A DNA stretch of 64,000 nucleotides from Axinella damicornis (taxonomy: Eukaryota; Porifera; Demospongiae; Axinellida; Axinellidae), in the NCBI GenBank assembly GCA_963931865.1, contig OZ007514.1, positions 4,146,084 through 4,210,083 of the forward strand, in the 5' to 3' direction. A program made the translations under genes and the position numbers. Below are positions 37,639 through 49,000 of the stretch, in pieces. The notes below the pieces were generated by a model. That model worked only from the letters and a program-made list of their open reading frames with translations. It was not told the origin of the DNA and did not search any database. Positions within the stretch are counted from its first letter, which is position 1; every line of letters begins with the position of its first letter.

Positions 37639-38560
37639 CATTACACAGAAATATGCAAACCTGGTTGCCTGTGGACAAAATTCATCCGATAATATAGTTG
37701 ATTGCACTTCTAGTTTAGATGCATCATATGTTAGGCGTGTACGCTTAGGGTAAAAATGGAAACAGATCAATTTTATATCAAACTGGTCTGTTTCCATTGT
37801 TTAAGTAAAGATCACACATGCACATGTTTAATTGTTCCCTACAGGCTATTGAGATCAATAATTATTATTATACATGTAGTATACTAGTAGAACACAACAA
37901 TAATACTGTTACTGTTGTACACAACTTAAGCTGTGACTGCCAAACCCATGAGTCTTGGGCTACAGTAACAAGTTAATTGGTTACCTAACTGCCTGCATAA
38001 ATGGCCGGACAACTTTCCAACAGCACCAAGCCCCTCATGGTCCCCTCCCCATGCTCCCCCCAGCCCTGCCCCATCCTCTCATGCTCCCCTCCCCATGCAC
38101 CCCCCCAGCCCCACCCCCTCATGCACCCCACCCCCTCATGCTCCCCTCCCCATGCACCCCCACCCCACCCCCTCATGCACCCCCCCACCCCCTCATGCTC
38201 CCCTCCCCATGCACCCCAGCCCCACCCCCTCATGCTCCCCTCCCCATGCACCCCCAGCCCCGCCCCCTCATGCACCCCCAGCCCCGCCCACTCATGCACC
38301 CCCAGCCCCCCCCCCCCCCCCCTCATGCTCCCCAAGCCCCCCCCCCCCCCCCCCCCCCCAATGCTCCCCACCCCCCCAATGCTCCCCACCCCCCTGAACT
38401 AAGGTTTAGAGCAAGGGTAAGGTATAAGGATGAGGGCTCACCTCAACTTAACCTCACCCGAGCTAAACCTAAGCCCGAATGGGGTGGGACGAACTGCACG
38501 CTCTTTATATACCCGCAGAAGCCGACCGGAAGCCGGCCCGCGCGCGCCAGTAATGCTCTA
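37639..38560. other. Intergenic; CCCCA-rich minisatellite and C tracts
   Basis: 38035-38397 is a C-rich tandem repeat of units like CATGCTCCCCTCCCCATGCA and CCCCTCATGCACCCC, with C homopolymers at ~38308-38322 and ~38337-38358. Pro/His-rich and Gly-rich open frames here are repeat artefacts. 37750-37800 holds a hairpin AAATGGAAACAGA / TCTGTTTCCATT. Confidence 0.6.
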
Positions 38561-38684
38561 ATTTGATTGGTTCGTTCAATTTTGGCGGCAAACAGCAGGT
38601 GCACTCGGGAGCTGTGGACAATGGCGGTTCCGTCTCTGTCGTTTCTCTTCGAAGCTTCTGTCTCCTATGTTATTAGCCTCCGTT

Positions 38685-38965
38685 GCATGGTAGCCATTGG
38701 CGCTCCCTCTGCTGCTATCCTTGTAGTTGGCTTCAGTAGGGTGGTGGCCAGAACCCACGCCACTTGGGAATCACTTTGAATATTAAAGCTGGCGGCTTCG
38801 CGTCTGGGAAGGAGGTTGTTGTTGTGACAGTTGAGCTTCGGTAATCTAGCTGGTAGCCACTGGCGCCCCCTCTGCTGCTGTCCTTGTAGTTGGCTGTAGT
38901 AGGGTGGTGCCCAGAACCCACGCCGCTTAATGGGAATCGGTTTGAGAAGGCTTTGCGTCTGGGAA
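38685..38965. repeat. Two-copy tandem duplication (~165-bp offset)
   Basis: GGCGC(T/C)CCCTCTGCTGCT(A/G)TCCTTGTAGTTGGCT through AGTAGGGTGGTG occurs at ~38699-38745 and ~38863-38912, each followed by AGAACCCACGCC. The second copy ends GTCTGGGAACGAGG. Confidence 0.65.
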
Positions 38966-39076
38966 CGAGGTTGTGCTATGCTGTTTCCCTGACCTTGAGT
39001 AGCCATTCTGGTCGAAGGTAAGTGAGAAGACAGAATGGGTAGAAAGAGAGGCAGGGAATTCATGAAACCAGTAGTC

Positions 39077-39139
39077 TAGCCTCGTACCCAGGCTCTTTCC
39101 CGCGCGCGGTAAGAGGAAATGAGCCTGGGTACGAGGCTA
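39077..39139. mobile_element. Foldback MITE, TAGCCTCGTACCCAG variant
   Basis: TAGCCTCGTACCCAGGCTC and its inverse GAGCCTGGGTACGAGGCTA enclose ~27 bases. Both arms carry the same T-to-A change, so they were copied as a unit. Confidence 0.8.
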
Positions 39140-39239
39140 CCAGTAGTCATGCTAGCTATTTGTGTTAGTGCTTCTATGGGTGTGGGCACTGTGGGTGTGG
39201 GTACAATTTGCCAGAAATCAGCAGTGGTGCTCAGAAATA

Positions 39240-42200
39240 CAGTGCTCATGGCACTTCCTCATAGAAGTAGACTGAGGAAGAGATGAGGGAAGTGGCATAT
39301 ACTGTGGGGATTGCCTCCTTGGATAGAGAAGTAAAGAGTGAGTGAGTGGTGTGTGAGAGAACTAGTAGTATAGGTACGTAGTAAAGAAGCGCATGGATGT
39401 GGCTGCTATTCAATAGCCTAGATAGCTAGCCCTCAGAAATCATTGGTGTTGGTGATGTTGACAGATTGATTCCATTTTGATCGGACGCAAACACTGTGTT
39501 CCCAGGCTATCATGGGATATGTGATGGCTTGGAACAACCCCTTGACCAAACCAACCATCACATCTCACGGTACGTAGCCTGGCCTAGCTAGAACTAACTT
39601 TTCCCCGCACCTCTTGCACATGTACACGCACACACACATAGATGAGAGCCTACATGCACAGTGTGAGATCCTCAAAGAGAAGGTGGAGGAGCTCGATCAC
39701 GGTTGTCCTAAAGATCGTCAAGCCAATGATATTGGTGAGTCTGGATGGTAGGAAGGCGCGACTGCCAAAGCCCAGTGAATTCAATTCAAACAGCTGGAAC
39801 ACCAAAACAACGAACTGAAGAGGACACTGCTCAGGTATACTGGCATGTGTGTGCACGTGTGTGGTATGGGGACAATGGGTGCAGCCAGGAGCGTTGTATA
39901 AATTGTATTGTATAAAATTAATGTTCAGGGTTGTTACGTAAATCAGTGGGCTGGTTGAACTCAGCATGCACGTCCTTGCGGAAGTAGTAATCCTTCACAC
40001 GTCTACCTTATACGGCAAGAGGCCATTACGTTAAAGTGTGAAAGACAAATTGGTGTTTGTGCAGTACCGCAAAGGTCTTCCATACAAGGCATGACCGTAA
40101 GGCGTGTGGGATCACAACATGTCTATACTAGTTTGACGCTCCTTTGCCGCCTTTGCCCACTGGTCGTGCAAGCTACGAGTTGCAGCCCATTCCAATTAAC
40201 GCACATGTCACGTGAAGATCATGCTCAGTTAATCAAGTAGGCAATGGCGTCCAAAGGGAAGACAAAAACTTATTACAGCGCTCACAACTTTGCCAGCACG
40301 GCGAGTTTTGGCGTGTGAGCGTCAGTGAACGACAGCAATCACACCTGTGTGGTCAGAATCTTTGTGGGGCCTTCGTAAGAGCTGTACTGGCGATGAACTT
40401 CGAAGAGAGCGATCGAGCAATCTCCACCACCAAGGTGAGTTTCAGCACAAAAATTGTATGGTGAGGACAGTGCATGATAGCGATCACGGCAGTGTAGTCA
40501 GAATCTTTGCAGGCCATTCCTAAGTAGTCAACCGTTAGTTTACATTATTTATTTACGTGGCACAATTTTTCCCCTACCAGGAGTGTAATGAACATGACCC
40601 AACAAACCTCAAAGCAGAGGACCTCAAGAATGAAGGATAAATACACTTGTGTGTGGATGATTAATTTTGTTGCACAGGGTTTGCCTCACGAAGTACTTGG
40701 CATGGGCAGTTTGTAGTATAGTGTTTTTGCAGGTGTGGCTACATTTGAATTGGTGTCTGATGATCCTGGTCTCACAGTACTTGCTTCTCAATACTCTTTA
40801 GACTGAGGAAGAGATGAGGAAGATGGCAGATGCGATGACCTCCTTGGATAACGATGCATAAACAGAGAGTGAGTTGTGTGTGTGAGGAGGAGAACTTAGC
40901 CTCGTTCCCAGTCCCACTTTTCGTCACTAAGCAGGAGGGCCTGGTACATTTCCTCACTTGAGTGACGTCAACGGTAGAAAGACCTGGGCGTACTGGGTCT
41001 CAGAACAGCAAGAAGAGTGAAGGTGCATGTACCAGGTAACATACCGCATGTATCTAGCTAGCAGGGGACGACTGTTATACTCACCGAGCATTGAACGTGT
41101 AGATGTTTGAATAAAACGCAAAACGTAGCATCCTCATTCTGCCAATTGTCAATTACATCATGCTCACATGAGGAAATGTACCAGGCCCTCCCCACTTTTC
41201 CATACTGCAAGAGACGAAAAGCTGGGCGTGGGACTGGGAACGAGGCTAGGGAGAAGTAGTGGTGCACAAAGAGTGCATTGATGAAACTAAAACACATAGT
41301 AAGCGTTGTGATGTATAGTGACTTGCCATGACAGGTGGGTAGCTAGTAGCCATAAATTGCCACGACAGTCACGACAAGACGTGTCTGTTGCTGCATTTGC
41401 AGTACACTCTCACTGAGACAGAGGTTCATTACAACATTCTGTGAAACACAATATTGTTAAGGTCAAATTGTAGCCTCATTCCCAGGCGTACAGTAAGCGA
41501 CAAAAAGCTGGCCGATGGCCTGGGAAGGAGGATAGCCAAATTGCATGACGTGTGTAGGATATAATTATGTAATTTCCTCCATTCTTGGAGGAAATTATAT
41601 CCTACCATGACAACTGACCACCTGTCAGTGCACGAAAAAGTTGCAGAACACCACTGCGGCCAATCACCTGATAATCTGAGGAGAGGGAGAAGAGATGGGG
41701 TAGGTGGGTAGAGGAGGGGGGGGGGGGGGGGGGGGTTCACTGGTGTTTTAACTGTCAGAGCTGTTGTATTCACGGAATCCGTTCAAGTGGCGATTACATT
41801 GTTCAGTCAGCTGGAATAAACTCAGTCTTGTGTGGCCTATGAGAGTCTGTCTATGCGACACTATGTATGCAAGTGCAATAGGTAGTGAAAACTCGCTTTT
41901 CAGAACAATGTCTCAGGTCTCAATTGATCTCGCCTAGTCGATATTTGTACTGTAGCCTCATTCCCAGGCCGTTTCGTAGGCAGATAGCTCACAGCTCACT
42001 CCAATTAACACTCATGTATGTGGCGTCACATTCTGCCTATACTGCTTGCCTATTATGTGGGTGGGGTAATGTTCCTTAAGTTGCAGCCGCACATGTGTAG
42101 TAGCTCCACGGCTTCAAGTTGGATACTCACAGCTTTGCATGCCTCGATCAGGCGACGGCAAGATGAAGTTTCAAGTGAGAGCTACAGTGCAAGTTTCGAA

Positions 42201-43505
42201 GTCAAATACAAGTACAAAGGCGGTAACTGAGCCGGAACTGTGGAAGCCTAGAGCTTCCTCAATAATTAATCGTGTATGGTCTAATGTGTATCATCACATG
42301 GGTTGGGGTGCAATATGGTGAGGTATTACACGTCAGTGTAAGTATTTTCCTGAGCCGAGGCTGAGGAAAAATTTGGCATGCAATATGACGAGTGCAATAA
42401 AAAGATTGCACTCTGTGTCTATTATTACTTGTGAGCAGTGCTCAGAACATAAGAGCATAGCTCAGGCCTAAGTAACAATAGAGTATACGTAACAAACTAT
42501 GTTATAGTTGTCTTTGAACACCAATTGTTTACGCTGTGTAGATGGAGCACAAACTGGATGCTGCACACATCGCCACCAAATGAATACTTTCATGGTGCTG
42601 AGTGACGTTGGAACTGAGGGAGAGGGGCGAGATCCAGCAGCTGGAAGGGGAAGCAAGGGAGGGGTACAGTCTTGCATCTCCATCCATCCACATTCACTGG
42701 TGAGAACTAGAGCAGCCATACCATGTACCTTCTCTCCTCTTCATCATCTGTTGGCCTACACTATTGGTGCAAAACTGTACTTGAGATAAAACTGAGCTTC
42801 CAGTTCTTAGGAGAGCTCCGCATCAGCAAAAAGGGGACAGGGGGAGGGAGGCTGGTGGGATGGGGGAAAGCGGGGAGGTGGGTGGGACAGGGGGAGGTGG
42901 GGAGGTGAGTGGGACAGGGGGAGTTGAGGCAGGTGGGATGGGAGGAAGTGGGGAGGTGAGTGGGACAAGGGGATGCAGGTGGGACGGGGGAAGTGGGGAG
43001 TGGGTGGGATGGGGGGCAGGTGGGATGGGGGGAAGTGGGGAGGAGGTTGGGACAGGGTGAGGCTGGGAGGTGTCACTTGAAGCTTAGGAGAGCTCTGCAT
43101 CAGCAAAAGGGTGGGACAAGGGGAGGGAGGCAGGTGGGATGGGGGAAGTGGGGAGGTGGGTGGGACAGGGGGAGGCAGGTGCGACAGGGGAGGCGGGGAG
43201 GTGGGTGGGATAGGGGGAGGTGGGGGGTGAGTTAGTGTCGCTTGAAGTGTGACAGCCGAAGGCTATTTGCACCTGACTATACAATAGCAAGCCTTGAAGT
43301 GGTATTCAGTCGGCCTTTGTTTCAATGGGCTCTCACCCTTGAGAGGGTCATTGTGGATTCTAGGCATTTGCATGGGAGCGGTAGTTGTGATGAGCGATTT
43401 CTAGGTTCATTGGCAGGTGCACGAGGCCAAGGGGTTCCCAACACCCAAGGGATTCTGGTGGAAGAGGTCTTAGGGAGATGCGAGCTCTACGCTGTCACAG
43501 AGTGA
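39240..43505 (+). CDS. Candidate coiled-coil exons of an unresolved plus-strand gene
   Basis: Short exon-like segments between AG and GT: ~39268-39338 (TEEEMREVAYTVGIASLDRE), ~39642-39731 (CEILKEKVEELDHGCPKDRQ), ~39794-39833 (QLEHQNNELKRTLL), ~40800-40860 (TEEEMRKMADAMTSLDND, then a stop), ~42541-42580 (MEHKLDAAHIATK) and ~42615-42700 (LRERGEIQQLEGEAREG). The heptad-like composition suggests a coiled coil. The first and fourth are duplicates of one exon. Phases were not resolved into one frame. A further frame at 43312-43505 ends VLGRCELYAVTE and stop. This may be a decaying duplicate gene. Confidence 0.28.
40135..40595. repeat. Isolated inverted copy of the satellite MITE
   Basis: Contains CTACGAGTTGCAGCCCATTC, GGTGAGTTTCAGCACAAAAA and ends CACAATTTTTCCCCTACCAG then GAGTGTAA, the inverse of the unit start seen at 6421. 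A single copy outside the array, ending in the terminal repeat. Confidence 0.7.
40897..41248. mobile_element. ~350-bp DNA element, TAGCCTCGTTCCCAGTCCCAC ends, copy 1
   Basis: Ends tagcctcgttcccagtccca and GTGGGACTGGGAACGAGGCTA. Interior includes GGGCCTGGTACATTTCCTCA and its inverse. A second copy of ~385 bp in opposite orientation is at 59231-59615. Short derivatives lacking the interior are at 45351-45768. Confidence 0.75.
42830..43240. repeat. G-rich minisatellite (two blocks)
   Basis: Units like GGGACAGGGGGAGGTGGGGAGG repeat in 42830-43075 and 43110-43235. Each block is preceded by CTTAGGAGAGCTC(C/T)GCATCA, so a whole block was duplicated. The plus strand has many G-runs and could form quadruplexes. 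Confidence 0.8.
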
Positions 43506-43574
43506 GATTGCTACTGGGCCTGAGTATACGTACATGAGTGGTGGGTCACGCACAGTTGTGGACTACATTCTCTT

Positions 43575-43822
43575 GGACATGGGGAGTGGTTAAAGCATTC
43601 GAAGGTTGCAGGTTCGAGTCCCAGTGTGAAATAGGACTCGATAGGAGATTTTCTTTCTCTCCTTGGATCTGCAGTAGACTCAGCTCTACCCTTGAAGGTG
43701 GATTCACCTGAAAGAGTTCACACCGCATCCTTCGGAGGGGATGTGAAGCTGTCGGTCCTGGGGTACTGTTAGTAACTGCTATTCCGGTTACCTTGTTAGC
43801 CACTATCATGGTGGTTTCTCCT
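43575..43822 (+). mobile_element. tRNA-derived SINE, plus orientation
   Basis: A-box-like TGGGGAGTGGTTAAAGC at ~43580-43596 and B box GGTTCGAGTCC at 43611-43621. The body includes GGACTCGATAGGAGATTTTC and GACTCAGCTCTACCCTTGAA. It ends GGTGGTTTCTCCTAAAG. Related minus copy at 30480-30715. Confidence 0.7.
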
Positions 43823-43839
43823 AAAGAAAAAAATTTAAG

Positions 43840-44040
43840 CTGCTATTGCATCCGTTTCAGCTACTGCTCCCTGATTTGCGTCCACCAGCTATTCTGCGCC
43901 CCTGCCCAAAGGTCTGAAGCACATTAAGAGGTTCAGAAAGTGTAAAAGTACAAAGGTCACACACATTACCAGTCTAGTCCTACCCCCTGAACCCCCCACT
44001 TCACACCCAGACACACATGCTTAAAATGTTAATTGTAGTA
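43840..44040. repeat. Dispersed CTGCTCC-minisatellite element, short copy 4
   Basis: Has GCATCCGTTTCAGCTACTGC, AGTCTAGTCCTACCCCCTGA and CACACCCAGACACACATG then AAAATGTTAATT. The minisatellite core is reduced to one or two units. Confidence 0.5.
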
Positions 44041-44087
44041 ATTTTCTGTGGCACATTTTAGTCATGCATGTTATAACACGATGGAGT

Positions 44088-44260
44088 TGACATGATGTGT
44101 GTTTGTCTGACCTCTAGTCAACTTGACCGGATATCGATGCTTGGCTGTCATTATCAGTGTGCTGATGGTGGGTGCACATGTGACGTGGCTACGCCATTGG
44201 AGCCGCAGAACAAACTGCACTTGTATTTCTCTTACGGACAGTAGGAGTTATATTCTGATT
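44088..44260 (+). pseudogene. Duplicated copy of the last exon of the 7-exon membrane-protein gene
   Basis: About 170 bp nearly identical to 37447-37600, including upstream intron sequence (GATGTGTGTTTGTCTGACCT and CTAG). The frame reads VNLTGYRCLAVIISVLMVGA, so two residues of the hydrophobic segment are deleted (6 bp). It then diverges and ends ILITEF and stop, without the third hydrophobic segment. No other exon of the parent gene was found nearby, so it is probably a partial segmental duplication. Confidence 0.65.
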
Positions 44261-44644
44261 ACTGAATTTTGAGCACAAATCCTATTAGCTATATAGCAGC
44301 CAGATATATTTCTGACACTCTGTGCTGCAATGATAGCGCTTCAAGTTCAGAAGCAGCATGTTAGCTATCCCATGCGCTCAGGTTTGGCATGTACATGCAG
44401 CCATGGCGCCTGTGTACCAACCGTTTTGTCCTACTGGAAGTTGGCATGTATGTAGTACAGGGTTTTTCGGAATCCTTGCAACACTACACTAAAATGCTTA
44501 TTGCTTAAAGCGAATTGCATAGACTATTCCTTATATGGAGAGCAGGCAGGCTATACAACTGTACTTAACGCAACCAGCTGTGGCTGTTGCGGAAAAGCCC
44601 TCAACAGCATTATGTAGGAAACACCTACTATAATTTGCGATTGC

Positions 44645-45000
44645 AGTGTGCATGTGCGATATTTTGTTTATTTGTTGTTTCCATTGTTCCCGGGTCTTAC
44701 CCCTAAGCAGTACTACGCAAACTACATGCCTTGTCAGTACAGCAATCATGATTTTGATGATGCATACCTAACTGGTAAGTACCATGAAAAGAATGTACAA
44801 ACATGTTTGCTGTCCACCATTCAAATTGGTCACCTCTCACAATTCTCTAGTGGTTTACCAGCACTAGGAAAGAATCAAAGAAACCTACACTGTCTATTAC
44901 ATTAGTTACAGCTCAATCTAATTATGTGCATACCTTACTCACTGCAGATTCCAGCATCGTACCTAGCTACAACGTCATAATCAAGAAGCTTGTGTACTAG
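44645..45000 (+). CDS. Two terminal exons of an unrecognised gene
   Basis: Exon 44645/44647-44774 reads YFVYLLFPLFPGLTPKQYYA, then NYMPCQYSNHDFDDAYLT and donor G|GTAAGT. Exon 44948-45000 (acceptor CTGCAG) continues in phase 1 with DSSIVPSYNVIIKKLVY and TAG. The phase agreement supports the pair. The segment starts hydrophobic and then looks extracellular. It may belong with the duplicated exon at 44088, but I could not find an in-frame join. Confidence 0.38.
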
Positions 45001-45299
45001 CAACGAATGTTTGCTGCTGGAACGCCATGTGGAATTACGTACATGACTGTAGTCTATTCTGGTAATCTGTTATCTATGAAACCCACACATGAAGAATTGA
45101 GCTGTTGTAACAAGAGTCTGGTGGGTCTCTTTCCTCGTCTTGTTGACTATAGCTGTATGGAACCCAAGAATTGTCTCTTTCCTCATGATATAGCGGTATT
45201 CTGGTATGGAACCCTCTTTCTGTTGACTATTAGCAGCATAATTTCTGGTATGGAACCCAAGAATTGTCTCTTTCGATCCTTGTGCTGTTGACTATAGTG

Positions 45300-45800
45300 G
45301 TATTCTGGTATGGAACCCACACACCTGAAGAATTGAGCTATGAAATCACAACCTCGTTCCCAGTCCCACACCCAGCTTTTCGTCGCTTGAAGTACGCTAA
45401 ACAAGCGACAAAAAGCTGGGCGTGGGACTGTGAACAAGGCTAAACCTTAGTGGTATTCTGGTTGGAACCCACACACATGAAGAATTGAGCTATGAAATCA
45501 CAACCTTAGTTAGACTCGTTCCCAGTCCCACACTCAGCTTTTCGTCGCTTGAAGTATACGCTAAACAAGCGACAAAGCTGGGCGTGGGACTGGGAACAAG
45601 GCTAAACCTTAGTGGTATTCTGGTTGGAACCCACACACATGAAGAATTGAGCTATGAAATCACAACCTTAGTTAGCCTCGTTCCCAGTCCCACACTCAGC
45701 TTTTCGTCGCTTGAAGTATACGTTAAACAAGCGACAAAAAGCTGGGCGTGGGACTGGGAACAAGGCTAAACCTTAGTGGTATTCTGGTTGGAACCCACAC
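45300..45800. repeat. ~163-bp tandem triplication, each unit carrying a foldback MITE
   Basis: Units around GAATTGAGCTATGAAATCAC start at ~45330, 45480 and 45643. Each contains a hairpin (45351-45442, 45510-45604, 45673-45768) with TCGTTCCCAGTCCCACAC and AGCTTTTCGTCGCTTGAAGT arms, then CTTAGTGGTATTCTGGTTGG. The second hairpin lacks AAA in one arm, so the copies have diverged slightly. Related short units (TATAGTGGTATTCTGGTATG) flank the array. Confidence 0.85.
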
Positions 45801-46000
45801 ACATGATGAATAACTTCGAAATTAACTGTTAGGTCTCTTTCATTGTGCTGTTGACTATAGTGGTATTCTGGTATGGAATCCACATAAATTGCTGCGTAAT
45901 ATAAACACAACGAAGTAGTGAGCTCACATTATCATTGCCGCTCCCACGCGGGATTTCCCCTGCCATCGATGCACTGTGACTCTACTTTGCAACACTGGCC

Positions 46001-49000
46001 ATGGAGGAGTGCGTTGGAAAGTGCGATATTGACTGGCTAAGGCAGGCGATAGAGGATCTGAGTAAAGAGGGCGATGAATGGGCGAGGAAGTATGTCGACG
46101 ACGGAAGCATGGACACTCTGCTGCGAGCTCTGGTGTACTTGAGCGACATTCGAGAGGGGACTCTGGAAGAGATGCTTCCTCGACTGGAGTGCCTCAAGGC
46201 CATTCTGAACCGCGCCTGCGGGATGGAGCATCTGATATGCTGCTCTGCAGAGAAGTCCCGTCTCTTCCTGCTTCTGGGAGGTTGGTTGTATCTAATATTA
46301 AACAGATTAGGCTACATGGGGTTTCTCGTGCTCGTTTGCCTGCTACATGCAGGGTGCATGTTGCCCCATTCCCAGCCTTCTACACCTCCAGCCAGTCAAT
46401 AATTATATCGTTGATCGTTTTTGCATACTGCAAAAACTGGAGGTGTAGAAAGCCTGGGAACGAGGCTAGGGTGCATGTATGTTATGTTTGGGGACAAAAA
46501 ATTAGGCATGTATTGATAATTATGCTGACGTGCAGCATTGAACAATATAGCCACTTAATTTGTCTTTGGTGCAAGTGTTTGTCGGTGGTGTTTGTTACAG
46601 CTGAGTGTGTATTTTCTCCCTGGCTAGCATGATGCTGTATTGATTCAGCATGAAGACCACCCGGGTTGTTTCAGCCTCAATTGGTCTGGTGGGAACAAGA
46701 CTAAACTAAGAGTCCCCTGCATAGCTCTAGCACTGTCACTAAAGTAATTACTCCAAATTTGCACTAGCACTCATTGACACTTTCGTACTGCAATGCGATT
46801 GTGCTGGCCAGCTGGCAACGATACCGTTACTGGATATGAAGCGAGATTGTTTTCACACATAGATATTTTTGACGTCATAAATTTCTGTGATTGTACGAAC
46901 TGAGCCTGACATCTTTGAATGTATGCGGAACAAAATTGTAGGCCATTCACCAGCACAATCGTGCAAAAATATATAATGTGGGAGATTTTGGTTGCTCTTC
47001 CTCCAGCTAGCCCAGCCAGTGCACGGTACTGTGAGGACAACTTGTAAGCAACCAAGATGTGCTGCTGCAGCATTGATTTAAGAAGCATTGACACATAAGA
47101 GCCTGAAAGAAATAGTTCTGTCCCCAGTAATCCATGGCTTCCAGTGCTTTGACGGGGCTGGGCGGAGTTTGTCTTTGGTCCACTTTCGTGGTCATGAGAA
47201 TACTCTAGTGTAGTGGTCATGAGAGTAATCTAGTGCAGTGTTCATGCATGCTTGATGTTGTGTACTTTGTGCAAGCATGCATGGGGACACAGTATACATG
47301 AACCAATGGGGTTTTTTACAGACAAACAATCTGTTAGTGGGATCAGAAGGTCAGAGAGAGTTCAATTCCTCCATCAAAGAATTTTTTGTCACCCTACAAC
47401 TGTACATGTCAAGTGTGTAATGAGATTCATGGTCATTAGTTGTAGCTCTTACTCTTGAGGCCACTGCTTGAGGCTACCAAGTCCACAAACCTTATCATTT
47501 GAAACCGAAACAATAGTACAAACAGATTGAAACTGAAACTGTGATAGCCAGGGCTTATCATTTTCACATTGTGTGACACTTGCATAGTTTTGTTCTTTCA
47601 ACCTATTTTCCAACTTGAATCAGCACTTGACATGCGTAATTGGTTGTGTTTGGCTGACTCATTATGCTAACCTTACCCGCTCATTAGTTTTGACCAGTAC
47701 TGTACTCGTCCTTACAATTGATTCCATCCATTCAGTCGCTGGTCCAGGTTCCGTTACAAGTGCAGCTCCAAAAGACCTAAATGCAGCTACGGAAGGCCTA
47801 AAATGAACCTCTGGAATTATTAAGTGAAGCTGCACCATTTTTCGGAAACGTAGGTGTATGTACAAAGCCAGCATTCTTTGGGAGAACCCTTTGGAAGAAA
47901 TCTTCCAATCCTTGCAAGAAGCCTTCCGGTTTGTGGTGAAGCTGCGCCACAAATGCATGTCGGAAAAGTGTTCAAAATGTCAGCATCAATTTTAAAGACA
48001 CGCATCGTACATGTATCAAAAGGAATTACAGGTTGAGATGGTTGTTTTATGCAAAATGGGAGAATTACGTACATAAAATGGTCATTCAATCTTATTAGCT
48101 CTTTCCAGCTGAAGGAACCTCATTGCACTGCATGTAGGACAGGCTAGAAGACTGAGAAACATTTTTGTGACCAGAGCCTCCCCGTCCAATTACTCTTGGT
48201 CTGATCTGCTGTACTGAGCATGACTTAGCACCATATGACAGGTAGCTAACTATGTTGAAGACTTGTGCTTTGACAAAGTGTTTGGCAGTGGAGAAAACCC
48301 GGGCCAGACTGGACGGACGGACTGGAAGTGAAGTAGCAATTATTGCAGCCTGGTTTTTTTTCCCGCAACTTGAAGTAAAGCACTTACAGTCAGCTGTTGG
48401 TGGAGTTCAGCAAAGATAGCGTCTGTACCGCTACTGCTTTGTACTTAGCATTGCATTTATGCAGTAAATGTCCTTTACATGTGGCAACATTAATTGATTG
48501 CTACTTCTGGTCGGTCCGGTCCGGTCCAGTCCGGTCTGGTCTTACTCTACTTAATACCATGATTGCACTACGACCAGTAGACTGAGAGACATTGTTACAT
48601 GATTGTACTATATCTGTCTTGTGTTTTAAGGGCTTCTCCATATTTGGGTTTTCCTTCTTATATTACAAAAGGTTAAGTGGTGCTTAAGGAAACTATCCAG
48701 GTAATTAAGTGTACCTACATTGTGTTTCCTCAAGAGCGCATAAGTAGATCGCCCGCGATCTACTTATGCGCTCTTGGTTTCCTTTCCTCAACACAAATGT
48801 GTCAGTCACGAGTAGAAATCGAAGCTTAAGGCACGGCGTATGATCGTGCAAGAAGATCGCCGTGCGTGCCTTGCAATCGTTCTGCGCGATTATTATGCCG
48901 TGCACAATTGCACACATAAGCTTCTGCACGGCATACGCGCATATGATCGCACAGGGGATCGCCCTGCACGCGCTACGATCGCCATTCACGATAAAACGCG

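Noticed and set aside
37955..38566. Pro/His-rich and Gly-rich frames of 100-203 residues
   Set aside because: C-rich minisatellite with homopolymers, no splice context, open in several frames on both strands.
46771..47220. 149-residue minus frame in formin intron 1
   Set aside because: No recognisable domain, no splice or start context, and flanked by repeats.
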